DNA of 64,000 nucleotides, from contig CAZEDW010000002.1 of the NCBI GenBank assembly GCA_964510955.1, forward strand, positions 124,001-188,000, in the 5' to 3' direction. This DNA comes from JAFLCM01 sp964510955 (lineage in GTDB: Bacteria; Planctomycetota; Phycisphaerae; Phycisphaerales; UBA1924). A model generated the notes under the pieces. The model made no database searches. It was not told the DNA's origin and was given only the letters and a program-made list of their open reading frames with translations. Position numbers and translations under genes: made by a program. How positions within the stretch are numbered: the first letter of the stretch is position 1; each line of letters opens with the position of its first letter. This document shows positions 39,999-49,087 of this stretch, piece by piece.

Positions 39999-41248
39999 GC
40001 CGCCACCTCGCGCAGAGCGGGCAGCGCGGGAGGCTGCGGGGAGCTGTAAAGCCTGTGCACCAGCACGCCGCGGGCGCGGTGGGGTGCGCTGGAGCGCCAC
40101 ATCGCGTCCTCGTGGAGGTCGGACGACAGCAGGACGTGCTCGCCGGGGCGGAGCGAGTCGGGGCTTTGCACCGTGAACCCGCACGCGACCGTTGACTGGC
40201 GCAGGTCATCGACGACGCCGGCGACGGGGACTGCCAGGCATGCGGCGTCCTGCAGCAGGCGCTCGGTGTGCTTGCCGGCGCCCCAGAGCCAGACGCGCTG
40301 CGCGCCCGAGTGCGCCAGGCGTTCGCCGGCCTGGCGGAGCAGTGCCCGCCGGCCTTCGCGGAGCGCCGCGTCCGGATAGGGCGTTCGCAGCGCCCGCGCC
40401 CAGAGCCAGGCTTGGAGCCCGGAGCGGGTGGGGCCCTGACTTGTGAGAAGTGCTTCGAGCGCGCCCGCGGGGTCCGCGCCCGGGGTGGCGTCTGCCAGCA
40501 CGCCCGCGACGGCGTCGCGCAAGGCGGGGGAGCTTTCGCCTTGCGGGAGTTCGTTCCACGCGCGCAGCAGCGAGCCCGCCGCCGCCCGGGCCTGCTCGGG
40601 CCCGTTGCGCCAGCCTCGGTCGGACCGAGACGCCGCCTCGCAGCGGTACTGGTAGAGGCGGTCCGGCAGGTTGGCGATGACCGGGCCCGTCGCCGTCATG
40701 CGGAGCCACAGGTCGTAGTCCTGAGCGCGGTCGAGCGATTCGTCGTAGCCGCCCGCCGCCAGCACGGCGTCGCGGCGCATCATGACCGAGCCGTGGGTTA
40801 CGCAGTTCTCCACGAGCAGTCGCCAGCGGACCTCGCGGGGATCGCAGGGCGGCTGGCAGGTCTCGATGGGGCCGCCCGCCCCGTCGATGCGGTCGAAGGC
40901 TGTTCCGAGCACGGCGACGCCGGGATGGGACGCCACGTAGCGAGCTTGGCTTTCCAAACGCCCGGGGAGCGAGACGTCGTCGTCGTCCATCCGCGCCGCC
41001 AGCGGGTGCCGGGCGCGGCGCAGGGCCAGGTTCATCGCGGTGGCGAGATTGGCGCCGGGGGCGTGCAGTTCGACCAGGTCGGTCCCGGTCGTCACGGGGA
41101 TTCCCCGAACGGGCGCGTCGGCGGTGTGCACGACGATCAGTTCAGGGCAGCGCAAAGATTGCGCGTTAATCGACGCCACCGCCTCGCGCAGGTGGGCGTT
41201 GGCTTCGCGCACGGCCATGATGACCGAGACTGCCGGAGCGTCGGGCAT
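39995..41248 (-). CDS. GT2 glycosyltransferase, first gene of operon, with WGAGKHT module
   Basis: 417 aa. It has a GT-A fold with SVIMAVREANAHL, a divergent first acidic site (HTADAP in place of DDG) and a clear DDDD (88-91) in RMDDDDVSLPGRLE; AQDYDLWLRM (175-184) is the acceptor region. From about 316, VWLWGAGKHTERLL begins a Rossmann-like module ending LLSSDLHEDAMW, almost the same as the end of the GT4 at 55379. The ATG at 41248 is the first gene of the minus operon; a GATAGAACT upstream could be a weak -10. Sugar unknown. Confidence 0.87.
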   Translation of the reverse strand: MPDAPAVSVIMAVREANAHLREAVASINAQSLRCPELIVVHTADAPVRGIPVTTGTDLVELHAPGANLATAMNLALRRARHPLAARMDDDDVSLPGRLESQARYVASHPGVAVLGTAFDRIDGAGGPIETCQPPCDPREVRWRLLVENCVTHGSVMMRRDAVLAAGGYDESLDRAQDYDLWLRMTATGPVIANLPDRLYQYRCEAASRSDRGWRNGPEQARAAAGSLLRAWNELPQGESSPALRDAVAGVLADATPGADPAGALEALLTSQGPTRSGLQAWLWARALRTPYPDAALREGRRALLRQAGERLAHSGAQRVWLWGAGKHTERLLQDAACLAVPVAGVVDDLRQSTVACGFTVQSPDSLRPGEHVLLSSDLHEDAMWRSSAPHRARGVLVHRLYSSPQPPALPALREVAA

Positions 41249-41291
41249 GACAGTTCTATCGGCTCGCGCCGGGGCTGGACCGCTTTTCGAG

Positions 41292-42101
41292 TCAGGCCGG
41301 GACGGCCTCACAGAGCACGGCGTGGCAGGCCCACGGAGAACGGGGGCGGACCCGGAGGCGGAACAGGGTCTCGGCCATGACGGAGCCGGCCAGCGGCTGC
41401 TCGTCCTGCGGCATCACCCGGCTCTGGATGACCCGGAACCCGCGGGACTGAACGTAGGCGGTGAACTCGTCGCGGGACCACTCCCGGACGTGATCGGGCT
41501 TGAGCGACCGGGTGCAGTCGCGCCCGCGGAGGCGGTCGCGGTCGGGCGTTGAGAGCAGCGCCGGCGCGCCGGGGGCCAAGCGGTCGCGGATGAACCCCAG
41601 GAGCACGTCCGGGTCGCCCAGGTGCTCCAGGACATCGGCGCAGATGATGAGGTCAAACCGGCCCGGCGGCCCTGAGCGGTGCAGGTTCGGCGCGTCGAGG
41701 TCGGCGCCCCAGTAGCTCGGACCCGGAGCAATCCGCTGGGCGGCCTCGACGGCGGATGGCTGGTCGACGCCCCACAGCTCGCGCTGAGGACCCGAGAGCA
41801 TGCCGGCGAGCTTGACGCCGATGCCGCAGCCGGCGTCGAGGATGCGCCGGCACCCGCGCTCGCGGGCTACCCGGTCTGCCCATCGGTAGACGTGCCACTG
41901 GTACCGTGGGGCGTTGGAGATCCGTTCCGGGGTCCAGTAGGCGAGGCCGGCCTGCGGGTCGTCGAGTCCCGGCGCGCTGGGGCGCGGGACATAATCCGGT
42001 CGGATCTTGTACCCGTCGCTTTGCCGCGGGCAGGCCGGAGTTGAGGTGAGCAGTGTGGTCAACCGGTCGCTTTCTGAGATGCGCGACGCGGTTATCGGCA
42101 C
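41292..42101 (-). CDS. Class I SAM methyltransferase, glycan island
   Basis: About 269 aa. Motif I is ILDAGCGIGVKLAGML, followed by LWGVDQPS and LIICADVLEHLGDPD, the last typical of ubiquinone/UbiE-like methyltransferases that act on sugars or small molecules. RDRLRGRDCTRSLKPDHV and REWSRDEFTAYVQSRGF follow. The start is not settled: GTG at 42101 and TTG at 42062 are both possible and neither has a clear Shine-Dalgarno. The gene lies between the GT2 operon and the divergent GT4 at 42201 and may form a transcript with the GT2 genes (43 bp apart). Substrate unknown. Confidence 0.8.
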   Translation of the reverse strand: MPITASRISESDRLTTLLTSTPACPRQSDGYKIRPDYVPRPSAPGLDDPQAGLAYWTPERISNAPRYQWHVYRWADRVARERGCRRILDAGCGIGVKLAGMLSGPQRELWGVDQPSAVEAAQRIAPGPSYWGADLDAPNLHRSGPPGRFDLIICADVLEHLGDPDVLLGFIRDRLAPGAPALLSTPDRDRLRGRDCTRSLKPDHVREWSRDEFTAYVQSRGFRVIQSRVMPQDEQPLAGSVMAETLFRLRVRPRSPWACHAVLCEAVPA

Positions 42102-42200
42102 GAACGGGGCAGCCGCTGAAGCGAGTTCGCACAAGGGGAAGGGGCGGAACGGGCGATAACGAAGGGCGCTCCGCGCGGAGACCTTGGCGGGTACGACTCC

Positions 42201-43238
42201 ATGAAAGTTCTGATCACCAAGGCCGCTGGATACCAGGACGAATCGCACGTCTTCCCGTTCGTGCGCTCGATGGTGACATACCTTGAGCGCGCCGGCATCG
42301 AGTTCACGTCCACCCCGGGGACGGGCGAGACCGTGGCGCTGGGGGTGCAGTGGGACCCGGGCATCGAGGTGGTTCGAGACCTCAGGGCCCGGGGCGTGAA
42401 GTTCGTCCACCGGCTGGACGGGCGAGCCAGGGCCGTGGTCAAGGTGTACGAGAAGGACGATGAGAACCGCGAGATCAACCGCCTGGCCGACTGGACGGTG
42501 TTCCAGTCGCGGTACGTGCGGTCGCACACCTCGAAGGAGTGCGAGACCATCTTCGGGACCGAGCCGCCGATCTGCACGACGCCGCACCTGGGTTCGGTGA
42601 TCTACAACGGCGTGGACCGGGAGGTGTTCCGCGAGGACGGTCCGCGCGAGGCGCTGCCGGGGTCGGCGGACTTCAACGTGCTGCACGTGGCGTTCACGCA
42701 CGGGGTGCGGAAGGGCGTGGGGGACCTGGTCGCGGCGGCCCGGCTGCTGACCGCAAACCCGCGGATCAGGTTCTATTGCGTGGGGCGGCAGGAGCAGGAC
42801 CTTGCGTTCGGGGGCGAGCTGAAGTCGCTGCCGAACGTGACGTGCCTGGGCGTGGTGGTCGACCGGCGGCGCATCGCCGCGATCATGCGGGCGTGCCACG
42901 TCCTGATGTTCCCGTCGCGCAACGACTATTGCCCCAACACGGTGCTGGAGGCGATGAGCTGCGGGCTGCCGGTGTGGTACCACCCGTCGGGCGGCACCCC
43001 TGAGCTGGTGCGCGACGCCGAGCTTGCCGCGGGGGTTCCGATGGACGAGAACAACCCCATCTACCCCTTGCACGTGATCCGCGAGTTTCACGCGGTGTTC
43101 TCGGCGCGGGCGGTGGAGATGGTGCGCCGGCGCTTCACGCTCGAGCACATGGGGCGGGCGTACGTCAGCCTGTTCGAGGCGCTCGAGGCGGGCCGGGCGG
43201 TGCCCACGGACCTGGGGGCGGTCAGGCCGGGCGCCTGA
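42201..43238 (+). CDS. GT4-type glycosyltransferase
   Basis: 345 aa. GT-B fold: N-terminal MKVLITKAAGYQDESHVF, then the glycosyltransferase group 1 domain from about residue 155 (NVLHVAFTHGVRKGVGDLVA) with the donor-binding region SRNDYCPNTVLEAMSCGLPV (about 234-253). It starts without a signal peptide and should face the cytoplasm. The plus-strand ATG at 42201 is divergent from the methyltransferase at 41292, about 100 bp apart. The 3' end overlaps the convergent gene at 43222 by 17 bp. Nucleotide sugar unknown. Confidence 0.88.
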   Translation: MKVLITKAAGYQDESHVFPFVRSMVTYLERAGIEFTSTPGTGETVALGVQWDPGIEVVRDLRARGVKFVHRLDGRARAVVKVYEKDDENREINRLADWTVFQSRYVRSHTSKECETIFGTEPPICTTPHLGSVIYNGVDREVFREDGPREALPGSADFNVLHVAFTHGVRKGVGDLVAAARLLTANPRIRFYCVGRQEQDLAFGGELKSLPNVTCLGVVVDRRRIAAIMRACHVLMFPSRNDYCPNTVLEAMSCGLPVWYHPSGGTPELVRDAELAAGVPMDENNPIYPLHVIREFHAVFSARAVEMVRRRFTLEHMGRAYVSLFEALEAGRAVPTDLGAVRPGA

Positions 43239-44718
43239 GCAGTGCGGCGCCGGCTTCGGTCGCCATGATGCTGAACCCCGTCGCCTGAAGGGCCGAAGCG
43301 AGCGGGGCGCCGGCCGTCGGGTCGCCAATGATCGCGGCAACGCCGCGCGGGCGGACGGCCCTGGTGAACCAGTCGGCGATCTGCTCGCGGCTGACGCCCG
43401 AGGTACGGGGATCGCACAGGACGGCGTCGATGGGACCGGCGAGCGAGGGCAGCCTCGCGCCCCGCGACGGGACGCACTGGAACCCACGGTTGAGCGCGGC
43501 CGTCCCCAGCGCGGGCGATCCGATGAGGCACACCGGCTTCTGCCCCAGCTCGCTCACCCGGTCGGCGAGCGAGCCGTCGTCATGGGCCAGGACACCGACC
43601 GTGGCGCCGGGGCCGGTCGCCGCGGCAACTGCTGCGGTGATCGGCTTCAGCGCCGGGTTCAGCCCGGCGTATTGGTGGAGCGCGCAGTCGGCGGGCGGCG
43701 GGGCGTCGGAACCGCCGCGCCGGGCGACGGCCCACACGTGGATCGGGTGCAGCCGGTCGCAGCGGTCGGGCACCTCGACGAGCGTGGGGGGCGGCGAGTC
43801 GGCGGCGCGGGAGTCACGGCAGATGAGACCGCCGCGCCGGGCTTCCAGCACGCGGAGCCACTTATTGGCGCGCATGTACCAGCAGGCGGCCTCGACGTTC
43901 CCCCAGCCGCCGACCATGCCGGCGTCGAAGTGTTCCGAGAGGAGCTCGGTGAGGGCCCGCTGCGACCAGCGGGTGCGGTCGTCGTCCTGGCACATGGCGA
44001 TGAACGGCGCGAACAGCACCAGCCATCCGCCGGGCCGGAGGACGCGGGCCATCGACCCGACCGCGGCGTGCGGGTCGGCGACGTGCTCGAGCGTGTTGTC
44101 GCAGATGAACACGTCGCACGACTCGTCCGTGAGCAGGCGGAGGTTCTGCAGGTCGTGGGGCGGGTAGTGAGCGCGGAAGTAGTTGAGCCGGTCCTGGCCC
44201 AGCATGTCGCGTATCACGCCGTTGCTGTCGCCGATCTCGATCACGTCGCGTGAGTCGGGCGGGACGAGCCGGGCGATGGCGGCGTGCATCTGGTGGTAGG
44301 CGCGGTAGCGCGACATCTTGTAGGCGCCGGGGTGGGCATCGGCGCGCCGACCGGGGAGGCCCGCGTCGCCGGGGCGTTCGGCGACGAACACCCGGCGCCA
44401 ATCGTCGGTGATGAGGCGGCTGGTCACGCACAGGTTCGGATCTTGCTCGTCCGGGGTCGGGCTGTCGATGGCCTGGTCGAGTCGCTGATTGGCCTCGTAA
44501 TCGTCCGTGACGATCAGCCTCCCAAGGGGCTTGAGCGCCGAGGCGATGGGGGCGAGGTGGTCGGGGTCCGGCTCGGCCTGGAGCACCACGGCGTCGAGCG
44601 ACCCGCGGGGCGCCGCCAGCGCTTCGCCCGGCGACGTGGCGACGGCCCAGCCTGGGCGCGTGAAGCACGCGGCCACGCGGTCCGGGCAGCACTGGGTTGG
44701 GGTGGCGGTGGTGCTCAT
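43222..44718 (-). CDS. Methyltransferase-like protein with flanking Rossmann-like domains
   Basis: 498 aa. Three parts can be seen. Residues 1-90 look like a degenerate methyltransferase half (LDAVVLQAEPDPDHLAPIAS). Residues about 150-300 are a class I methyltransferase (DVIEIGDSNGVIRDML, FICDNTLEHVADPHAAVGSM, PGGWLVLFAPF). Residues about 370-498 are another Rossmann-like part with ATVGVLAHDDGSLADRV, faintly like the C-terminal module of neighbouring glycosyltransferases. It is the last gene of the second minus-strand operon and overlaps the preceding gene by four bases. Substrate unknown. Confidence 0.83.
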   Translation of the reverse strand: MSTTATPTQCCPDRVAACFTRPGWAVATSPGEALAAPRGSLDAVVLQAEPDPDHLAPIASALKPLGRLIVTDDYEANQRLDQAIDSPTPDEQDPNLCVTSRLITDDWRRVFVAERPGDAGLPGRRADAHPGAYKMSRYRAYHQMHAAIARLVPPDSRDVIEIGDSNGVIRDMLGQDRLNYFRAHYPPHDLQNLRLLTDESCDVFICDNTLEHVADPHAAVGSMARVLRPGGWLVLFAPFIAMCQDDDRTRWSQRALTELLSEHFDAGMVGGWGNVEAACWYMRANKWLRVLEARRGGLICRDSRAADSPPPTLVEVPDRCDRLHPIHVWAVARRGGSDAPPPADCALHQYAGLNPALKPITAAVAAATGPGATVGVLAHDDGSLADRVSELGQKPVCLIGSPALGTAALNRGFQCVPSRGARLPSLAGPIDAVLCDPRTSGVSREQIADWFTRAVRPRGVAAIIGDPTAGAPLASALQATGFSIMATEAGAALLRRPA

Positions 44719-45815
44719 GCTGATGGCGGCTTCAGAGCCGCTTCGAGGATGCGCCGTGCACGCTCGGAGTAACAGTACATGGCGGCGCGCGACCTGGCGG
44801 CGTCGCGGCGCCTGAGCCTCAGCGCGGGGGGCTCATCCCTCGATGCTTCCAACGCCCGCGCCAGCGCCGGCGCATCGCCCGCGGGGAACCATGTGACTTC
44901 GGGCTGGTCGACCCAGGCCCGCAGACCGGGGATGTCCGACGCGATGATCATCGGTCCGGCGGCGAGGTATTCACCGAGTTTCACCGGGCTGGTCCAGCGG
45001 GCCGAGGGATCGGTGGCCAGCGGCGGCAGCAGCAGGGCGTCGGCCCTCCAGAGCCACGCGGGCACCTCGGCGTGCGGGCGTTGGCCGTGGAGCGTGACGT
45101 TGCCCAGGTGCTTCTCGCCCAGCTCGCGACGCACGCGGTCCAGGTCATCGGGCAGGCCGCCGACCAGGTCAAAGGACCAGCCGGGCAGCAGCGCCGCCGC
45201 GTCGAGGATCGTGGGGATGCCCTTGTACTCGTAGAGATGGCCGCAGTAGACGGCGTGGGGTCGGCCGTCGTTGGGCCACGGCGGCGGCGGGGGACAGGCG
45301 GGTGGGGCGAAGAGGTCGACATCGACACCGTCGGGAACGATGTGCACGCGTCCGGGGGCGGCGCCGAGGGAGATGTAGTACTCACGCAGAGTCGAGGAGA
45401 TCGTCACGACGGCGGCGAGCGGCCCGCCCCGCGCCGCCAGACGAAGGCACCGCAGCAAGGCGGGGTTGGTGTCGCCTTCGTGGGCGTGGGTCTCCAGCAC
45501 CGTGGCCAGGCCCGCGCCGGCGCATGCCTCGGCCGCGTGAAAGGAGCGGGCGTAGACGGCATCAGCCCCGCTCGGCGTGGCGAGCGGACCAGCGGCGAAT
45601 GCTGTCGCACCGTCGTCCGATGCGAACTGCCAGTTCAGCCTCGGCTCGGCGTACCGGCGGCGGAGGTCCGCAAGGCTCGAGCCGGTTTCCGGAGCGCGGC
45701 ACACGAGCGTCACGTCGTGCCCCAGGCGCGCGAAACCACCGGCGGTCTTGGTGACGTTGATCGCGTGGGCGCGGGGGCTGTCGGCGGGGAACTCGCCGAA
45801 GACGACGACCTTCAC
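44715..45815 (-). CDS. GT4-type glycosyltransferase
   Basis: 366 aa. The GT-B fold starts KVVVFGEFPADSPRAHAINV with a glycine-rich acceptor loop TKTAGGFARLGHDV. The C-terminal donor domain has AVYCGHLYEYKGIPTILDAA and SARWTSPVKLGEYLAAGPMI, where the acidic donor residue sits. The GTG at 45815 overlaps the asnB stop by four bases; a longer upstream frame is not used. Third gene of the operon 49012-43222. It probably adds a sugar from a nucleotide donor; sugar unknown. Confidence 0.87.
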   Translation of the reverse strand: MKVVVFGEFPADSPRAHAINVTKTAGGFARLGHDVTLVCRAPETGSSLADLRRRYAEPRLNWQFASDDGATAFAAGPLATPSGADAVYARSFHAAEACAGAGLATVLETHAHEGDTNPALLRCLRLAARGGPLAAVVTISSTLREYYISLGAAPGRVHIVPDGVDVDLFAPPACPPPPPWPNDGRPHAVYCGHLYEYKGIPTILDAAALLPGWSFDLVGGLPDDLDRVRRELGEKHLGNVTLHGQRPHAEVPAWLWRADALLLPPLATDPSARWTSPVKLGEYLAAGPMIIASDIPGLRAWVDQPEVTWFPAGDAPALARALEASRDEPPALRLRRRDAARSRAAMYCYSERARRILEAALKPPSA

Positions 45816-47650
45816 GGCGCACGCCTTTCCCACCAGGCGGCGAGCATGGCCAGCGCGAACACGCGGCGCTGGGGATACGGGGCATCGGAGGCAGCGAAGA
45901 GTCGCCAATCGTCGCGGATCAGCCCGTCGCGCGCGGCCCGCGAAGACGCGATCCGGTCGCGCAGCCGGGGCTCGACCGACGACCAGTCGGTCCGCAGGCT
46001 GAAGCCCCGCTTGGGCTGGGCGAGCACCTCGGGCGGCGCATGGGGCGCGAGGTAGCCGCGGAGCAGCGACTTGGGCGCGCCGTCGCGCTCTTGTGGGGAC
46101 ACCGGGCGTGAGATCGCCCACTCCAGGACGCGCCGGTCGAGGAACGGACAGCGGACTTCCAGCCCGTGGGCCATCGCGCCGCGGTCGACCTTGGGGAGAA
46201 TGGAGCCGGCGCAGAAGCAGGCCAGGTCGATCGCCTGGGCCCGCCGCGGCCAGGGCAGCGAAGGGCGCGCCGCCTCGCGCAGGTGAGCGAGGTAGTCGTC
46301 GTTGGAATAGTCGCAGCCCAGCAGCGACGCGGCCTCGCCGGGATGGAACAGCGGGTGGACGCGCTGGGCGTAGGCGTGCAGGGGCGAGGCGCGGGCCAGG
46401 GTGTCCAGCGCACCGGCGCGCTCGGCGCCGGTGGCACGGGGCGAGGCGACGCGCTCGCTGGTTCGGCGCAGTTCATCGAGCGGGGTTGGGCGGTCAGCAG
46501 GTGAGAGCGGGGGGGTGTGCCAGGTGTACCCGGCGAACGCCTCGTCGCCGCCGTCGCCGGCGAGGAAGACCTTGGCGTGACGGCGCGCCGCGCGGGCCAC
46601 CGCGCACATGGTGAGCAGGGCGCCGTAGGACTGCGGCTCGTCGTACGCGCCGGCGGCGGCGTCGATCAGTCCCTCGACGTCGGACGCGTCGAGCGGTGCC
46701 GAGGTGTGCTCCAGCCCCAGCCGCCGCGCCGTGCGGGCGGCCACGGGCGACTCGTCGTCGGCGCCCGCCAGGGAGAGCGTGACGCACGCGAGGCGCGAAC
46801 CGCGACGCGCGGCCGCGACCGCGACGCAGGTCGAGTCCACGCCCGACGAGAGCAGCACCCCCACCGGGACATCGCTCTCGAGATGTTCGTGGACGACCGA
46901 CTCCCAGAGCGCCGGGAAGTCATGATCCGACGTGCCGGCTGTTTCGCCGGGCGGCTCCCAGTGGCGCCACAGGGTTGGGGGGGAGCCGCCGGGGCGCCAC
47001 GACATGGCGGTGCCCGGCGCGAGCTTGCCGACGGCGCGCCAGGCGGTGAGCGGCGCCGGGATGTACCCGTGGCACAGCACGTGCGCCAGCGCCTCGCGGT
47101 TGACGCCCCCGCCGGGGACGCCGAGGTCGAACAGGGCGTCCGCGGTGGAGGCGATGAAAAGACGTTCGGCGTGCATCGCGTGGAACAGGGGCTTCATGCC
47201 CGCGTGATCCACGGCGGCGTGCAGCGAGCGCGCCCGGGCGTCCCAGAGCGCGAAGGCGTACATGCCCTGAAGTCTGGCGAGCAGCCCGCCGATCCCCCAG
47301 GCGGCGTACCCGTGGAGCAGGACCTCGGTGTCGGAGGTGGACCGGAAGGCGTGCCCGAGGCGTCGCAGCTCTTCGCGGAGCGTCGGCGCGTTGTAGATCT
47401 CGCCGTTGTAGGTCACCGCGGTCGAGCCGTCGGGCGTGACCATGGGCTGCGCGCCGGCGGGTGAAAGGTCGACTACGGCGAGCCTGCGGTGCCCAAGCCA
47501 TGCGTCACCGGTAAGGCCGCAGGACCACTCGCCGACCGCGTCGGGGCCCCTCGGGGCCAGACGGTCCAGGGCCTTGAGCCGTGCGGCCGCGTCGTGCGCA
47601 GGGTCCGGACGAGCCGCGCCGCTCCCCACGATGGCCGCGATTCCGCACAT
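45812..47650 (-). CDS. asnB: Asparagine synthase-type glutamine amidotransferase (AsnB family)
   Basis: 612 aa. The class II glutaminase starts MCGIAAIVGSG with Cys2 as the nucleophile; PRGPDAVGEWS and VTYNGEIYNAPTLREEL complete that site. The ATP-binding synthetase domain has the PP-loop VGVLLSSGVDSTCVAVA (about 262-278) and CFCAGSILPKVDRGAMAHGL. Members in surface-glycan loci often amidate uronic acids or peptides rather than making free asparagine, so the substrate here is probably a sugar acid or peptide; that is inference. It overlaps the GT4 gene by four bases and follows the dual methyltransferase by nine. Confidence 0.92.
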   Translation of the reverse strand: MCGIAAIVGSGAARPDPAHDAAARLKALDRLAPRGPDAVGEWSCGLTGDAWLGHRRLAVVDLSPAGAQPMVTPDGSTAVTYNGEIYNAPTLREELRRLGHAFRSTSDTEVLLHGYAAWGIGGLLARLQGMYAFALWDARARSLHAAVDHAGMKPLFHAMHAERLFIASTADALFDLGVPGGGVNREALAHVLCHGYIPAPLTAWRAVGKLAPGTAMSWRPGGSPPTLWRHWEPPGETAGTSDHDFPALWESVVHEHLESDVPVGVLLSSGVDSTCVAVAAARRGSRLACVTLSLAGADDESPVAARTARRLGLEHTSAPLDASDVEGLIDAAAGAYDEPQSYGALLTMCAVARAARRHAKVFLAGDGGDEAFAGYTWHTPPLSPADRPTPLDELRRTSERVASPRATGAERAGALDTLARASPLHAYAQRVHPLFHPGEAASLLGCDYSNDDYLAHLREAARPSLPWPRRAQAIDLACFCAGSILPKVDRGAMAHGLEVRCPFLDRRVLEWAISRPVSPQERDGAPKSLLRGYLAPHAPPEVLAQPKRGFSLRTDWSSVEPRLRDRIASSRAARDGLIRDDWRLFAASDAPYPQRRVFALAMLAAWWERRAP

Positions 47651-47659
47651 GGCGTGGCC

Positions 47660-49012
47660 TCAGGCTTGCGCTCGCAGCAGGACGCGGATGACCTGCTGAT
47701 GGGCCGCGTCGAGCTGGGGGCCGGTCTCGCTCCACAGCACGCCCGCCCGCGGGAAGAGCGCGGCGACGTTCTCGGTGGTGCGGAAGTCCCACAGGTCGAC
47801 GCCGGTGGGGGTGTACCCGGTGGGGACCTCGATCATGATCATGCCGCCGGGGCGCACCACGCGGCGCATCTCGGCGCCGACCCGCGCCGGGTCCATCGCG
47901 TGCTCGAGCGAGTGCGAGGCGAACACCGCGTCGAACGAGGCGTCGGCGAAGCCGAGGTGGTGCATGTCCATCACGCCGATGCGCGGATCGGTCGAGTGCA
48001 GGTCGATCCCCGTGACCCGGCCGGCGCCGGATCGCTCGAGGCAGTCCAGCTCGCAGTGGTTCCGGGCGCCGACGCAGAGCACCTCGGGGCGGAGTTTGCC
48101 CTCGGCCGCGAGCGTCCCGATGAGGCGCTGGGCCAGGTAGCCGGACCGGGCCATCGAGTCATAGCGCTGCTTGGCGACGCTGCGCTCGCGCTGCAGCGAC
48201 AGGTTGGCCTGGGGGCTGGCGCCCGAGACGATGAAGCACAGCGGCGCGGGCCGGGCCTCGGGGTCTTCGGCGACGGCCTTGATGTCCACCCCGGCGTGCA
48301 GCTCGGTGATCCGCCAGCCCGCGGCGGCGAGCTGCTCGCGCAGCAACTGCGGCGTGTACTCGCGCCGGTGGTCCTCGTCGTCCTTCCAGGTCAGGCCCAG
48401 GTCGCGGAACATCACCTTCTGCCAGCGGTTGTCGCACGGCGGCACCGCAACGATCAGCCGCGGTGCCCATCGGCGGAGGCCCGACAGCAGCGGCACCGGG
48501 TCGTCGATGTGCTCGATGACGTGCGAGCAGACCGCGACGTCGTGCGGCTGGTCGGGCGGCTGGGCGACCGCGTCGCGCAGCTCGAACCTCAGGTTCGGGT
48601 GCGACATGATCGACCGGGCCAGGTCGAGCACCGGCGCGCGGTTGTCGATCGCCGTCACCAGGCAGCCCTTCTCGGCCATCCACAGCAGGTAGGCGCTGGC
48701 GCCGCAGCCGACGTCCAGGACGCGCTCGCCGGGGCGGACGCGGTCGAGGATGAACTGCTTGTGCTGCTTCCAGAGCCAGTGCTTGGGGTGCCGACCGTTG
48801 TAGGCCGCCGCCGCCAACTGGTTCATGTGGCGGTCGAGCAGCAGTTCGGCCCCCTGGTACCAGGCGAGCTCGCGCACCGCGTCGGCCCGCCCGCCGGGGG
48901 CCGCGGCGGATCGACGGTCGCGCAGCAGCCGTTCCAGGGCGTCGAGCACCTGATCGTCGCTGTAAAGCGCAAGGTCCAGTCCCTCGGCGGGATGAGCGAC
49001 GGTCGGCGTCAT
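47660..49012 (-). CDS. Protein with two tandem SAM methyltransferase domains
   Basis: 450 aa. Domain 1 (about residues 80-260) has VLDVGCGASAYLLWMAEKGC, VTAIDNRAPVL and AVCSHVIEHIDDPVPLL. Domain 2 (about 290-450) has EVLCVGARNHCELDCLE, VTGIDLHSTDPRIG and AVFASHSLEHAMDPARVGAE. The two share the EH-D pattern of sugar or lipid methyltransferases; the second motif I is degenerate (GARNH), so it may bind SAM poorly. First gene of the operon 49012-43222, divergent from the methyltransferase at 49088 with 75 bp between. Possibly methylates two positions of one glycan. Confidence 0.85.
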   Translation of the reverse strand: MTPTVAHPAEGLDLALYSDDQVLDALERLLRDRRSAAAPGGRADAVRELAWYQGAELLLDRHMNQLAAAAYNGRHPKHWLWKQHKQFILDRVRPGERVLDVGCGASAYLLWMAEKGCLVTAIDNRAPVLDLARSIMSHPNLRFELRDAVAQPPDQPHDVAVCSHVIEHIDDPVPLLSGLRRWAPRLIVAVPPCDNRWQKVMFRDLGLTWKDDEDHRREYTPQLLREQLAAAGWRITELHAGVDIKAVAEDPEARPAPLCFIVSGASPQANLSLQRERSVAKQRYDSMARSGYLAQRLIGTLAAEGKLRPEVLCVGARNHCELDCLERSGAGRVTGIDLHSTDPRIGVMDMHHLGFADASFDAVFASHSLEHAMDPARVGAEMRRVVRPGGMIMIEVPTGYTPTGVDLWDFRTTENVAALFPRAGVLWSETGPQLDAAHQQVIRVLLRAQA

Positions 49013-49087
49013 GGTCTGGGAGTTATCGGCTGGATCGCCCGCCCCGCTTTGTTGAGCGTCGGCCCGGCCGGACGATCCTTCTGGGAG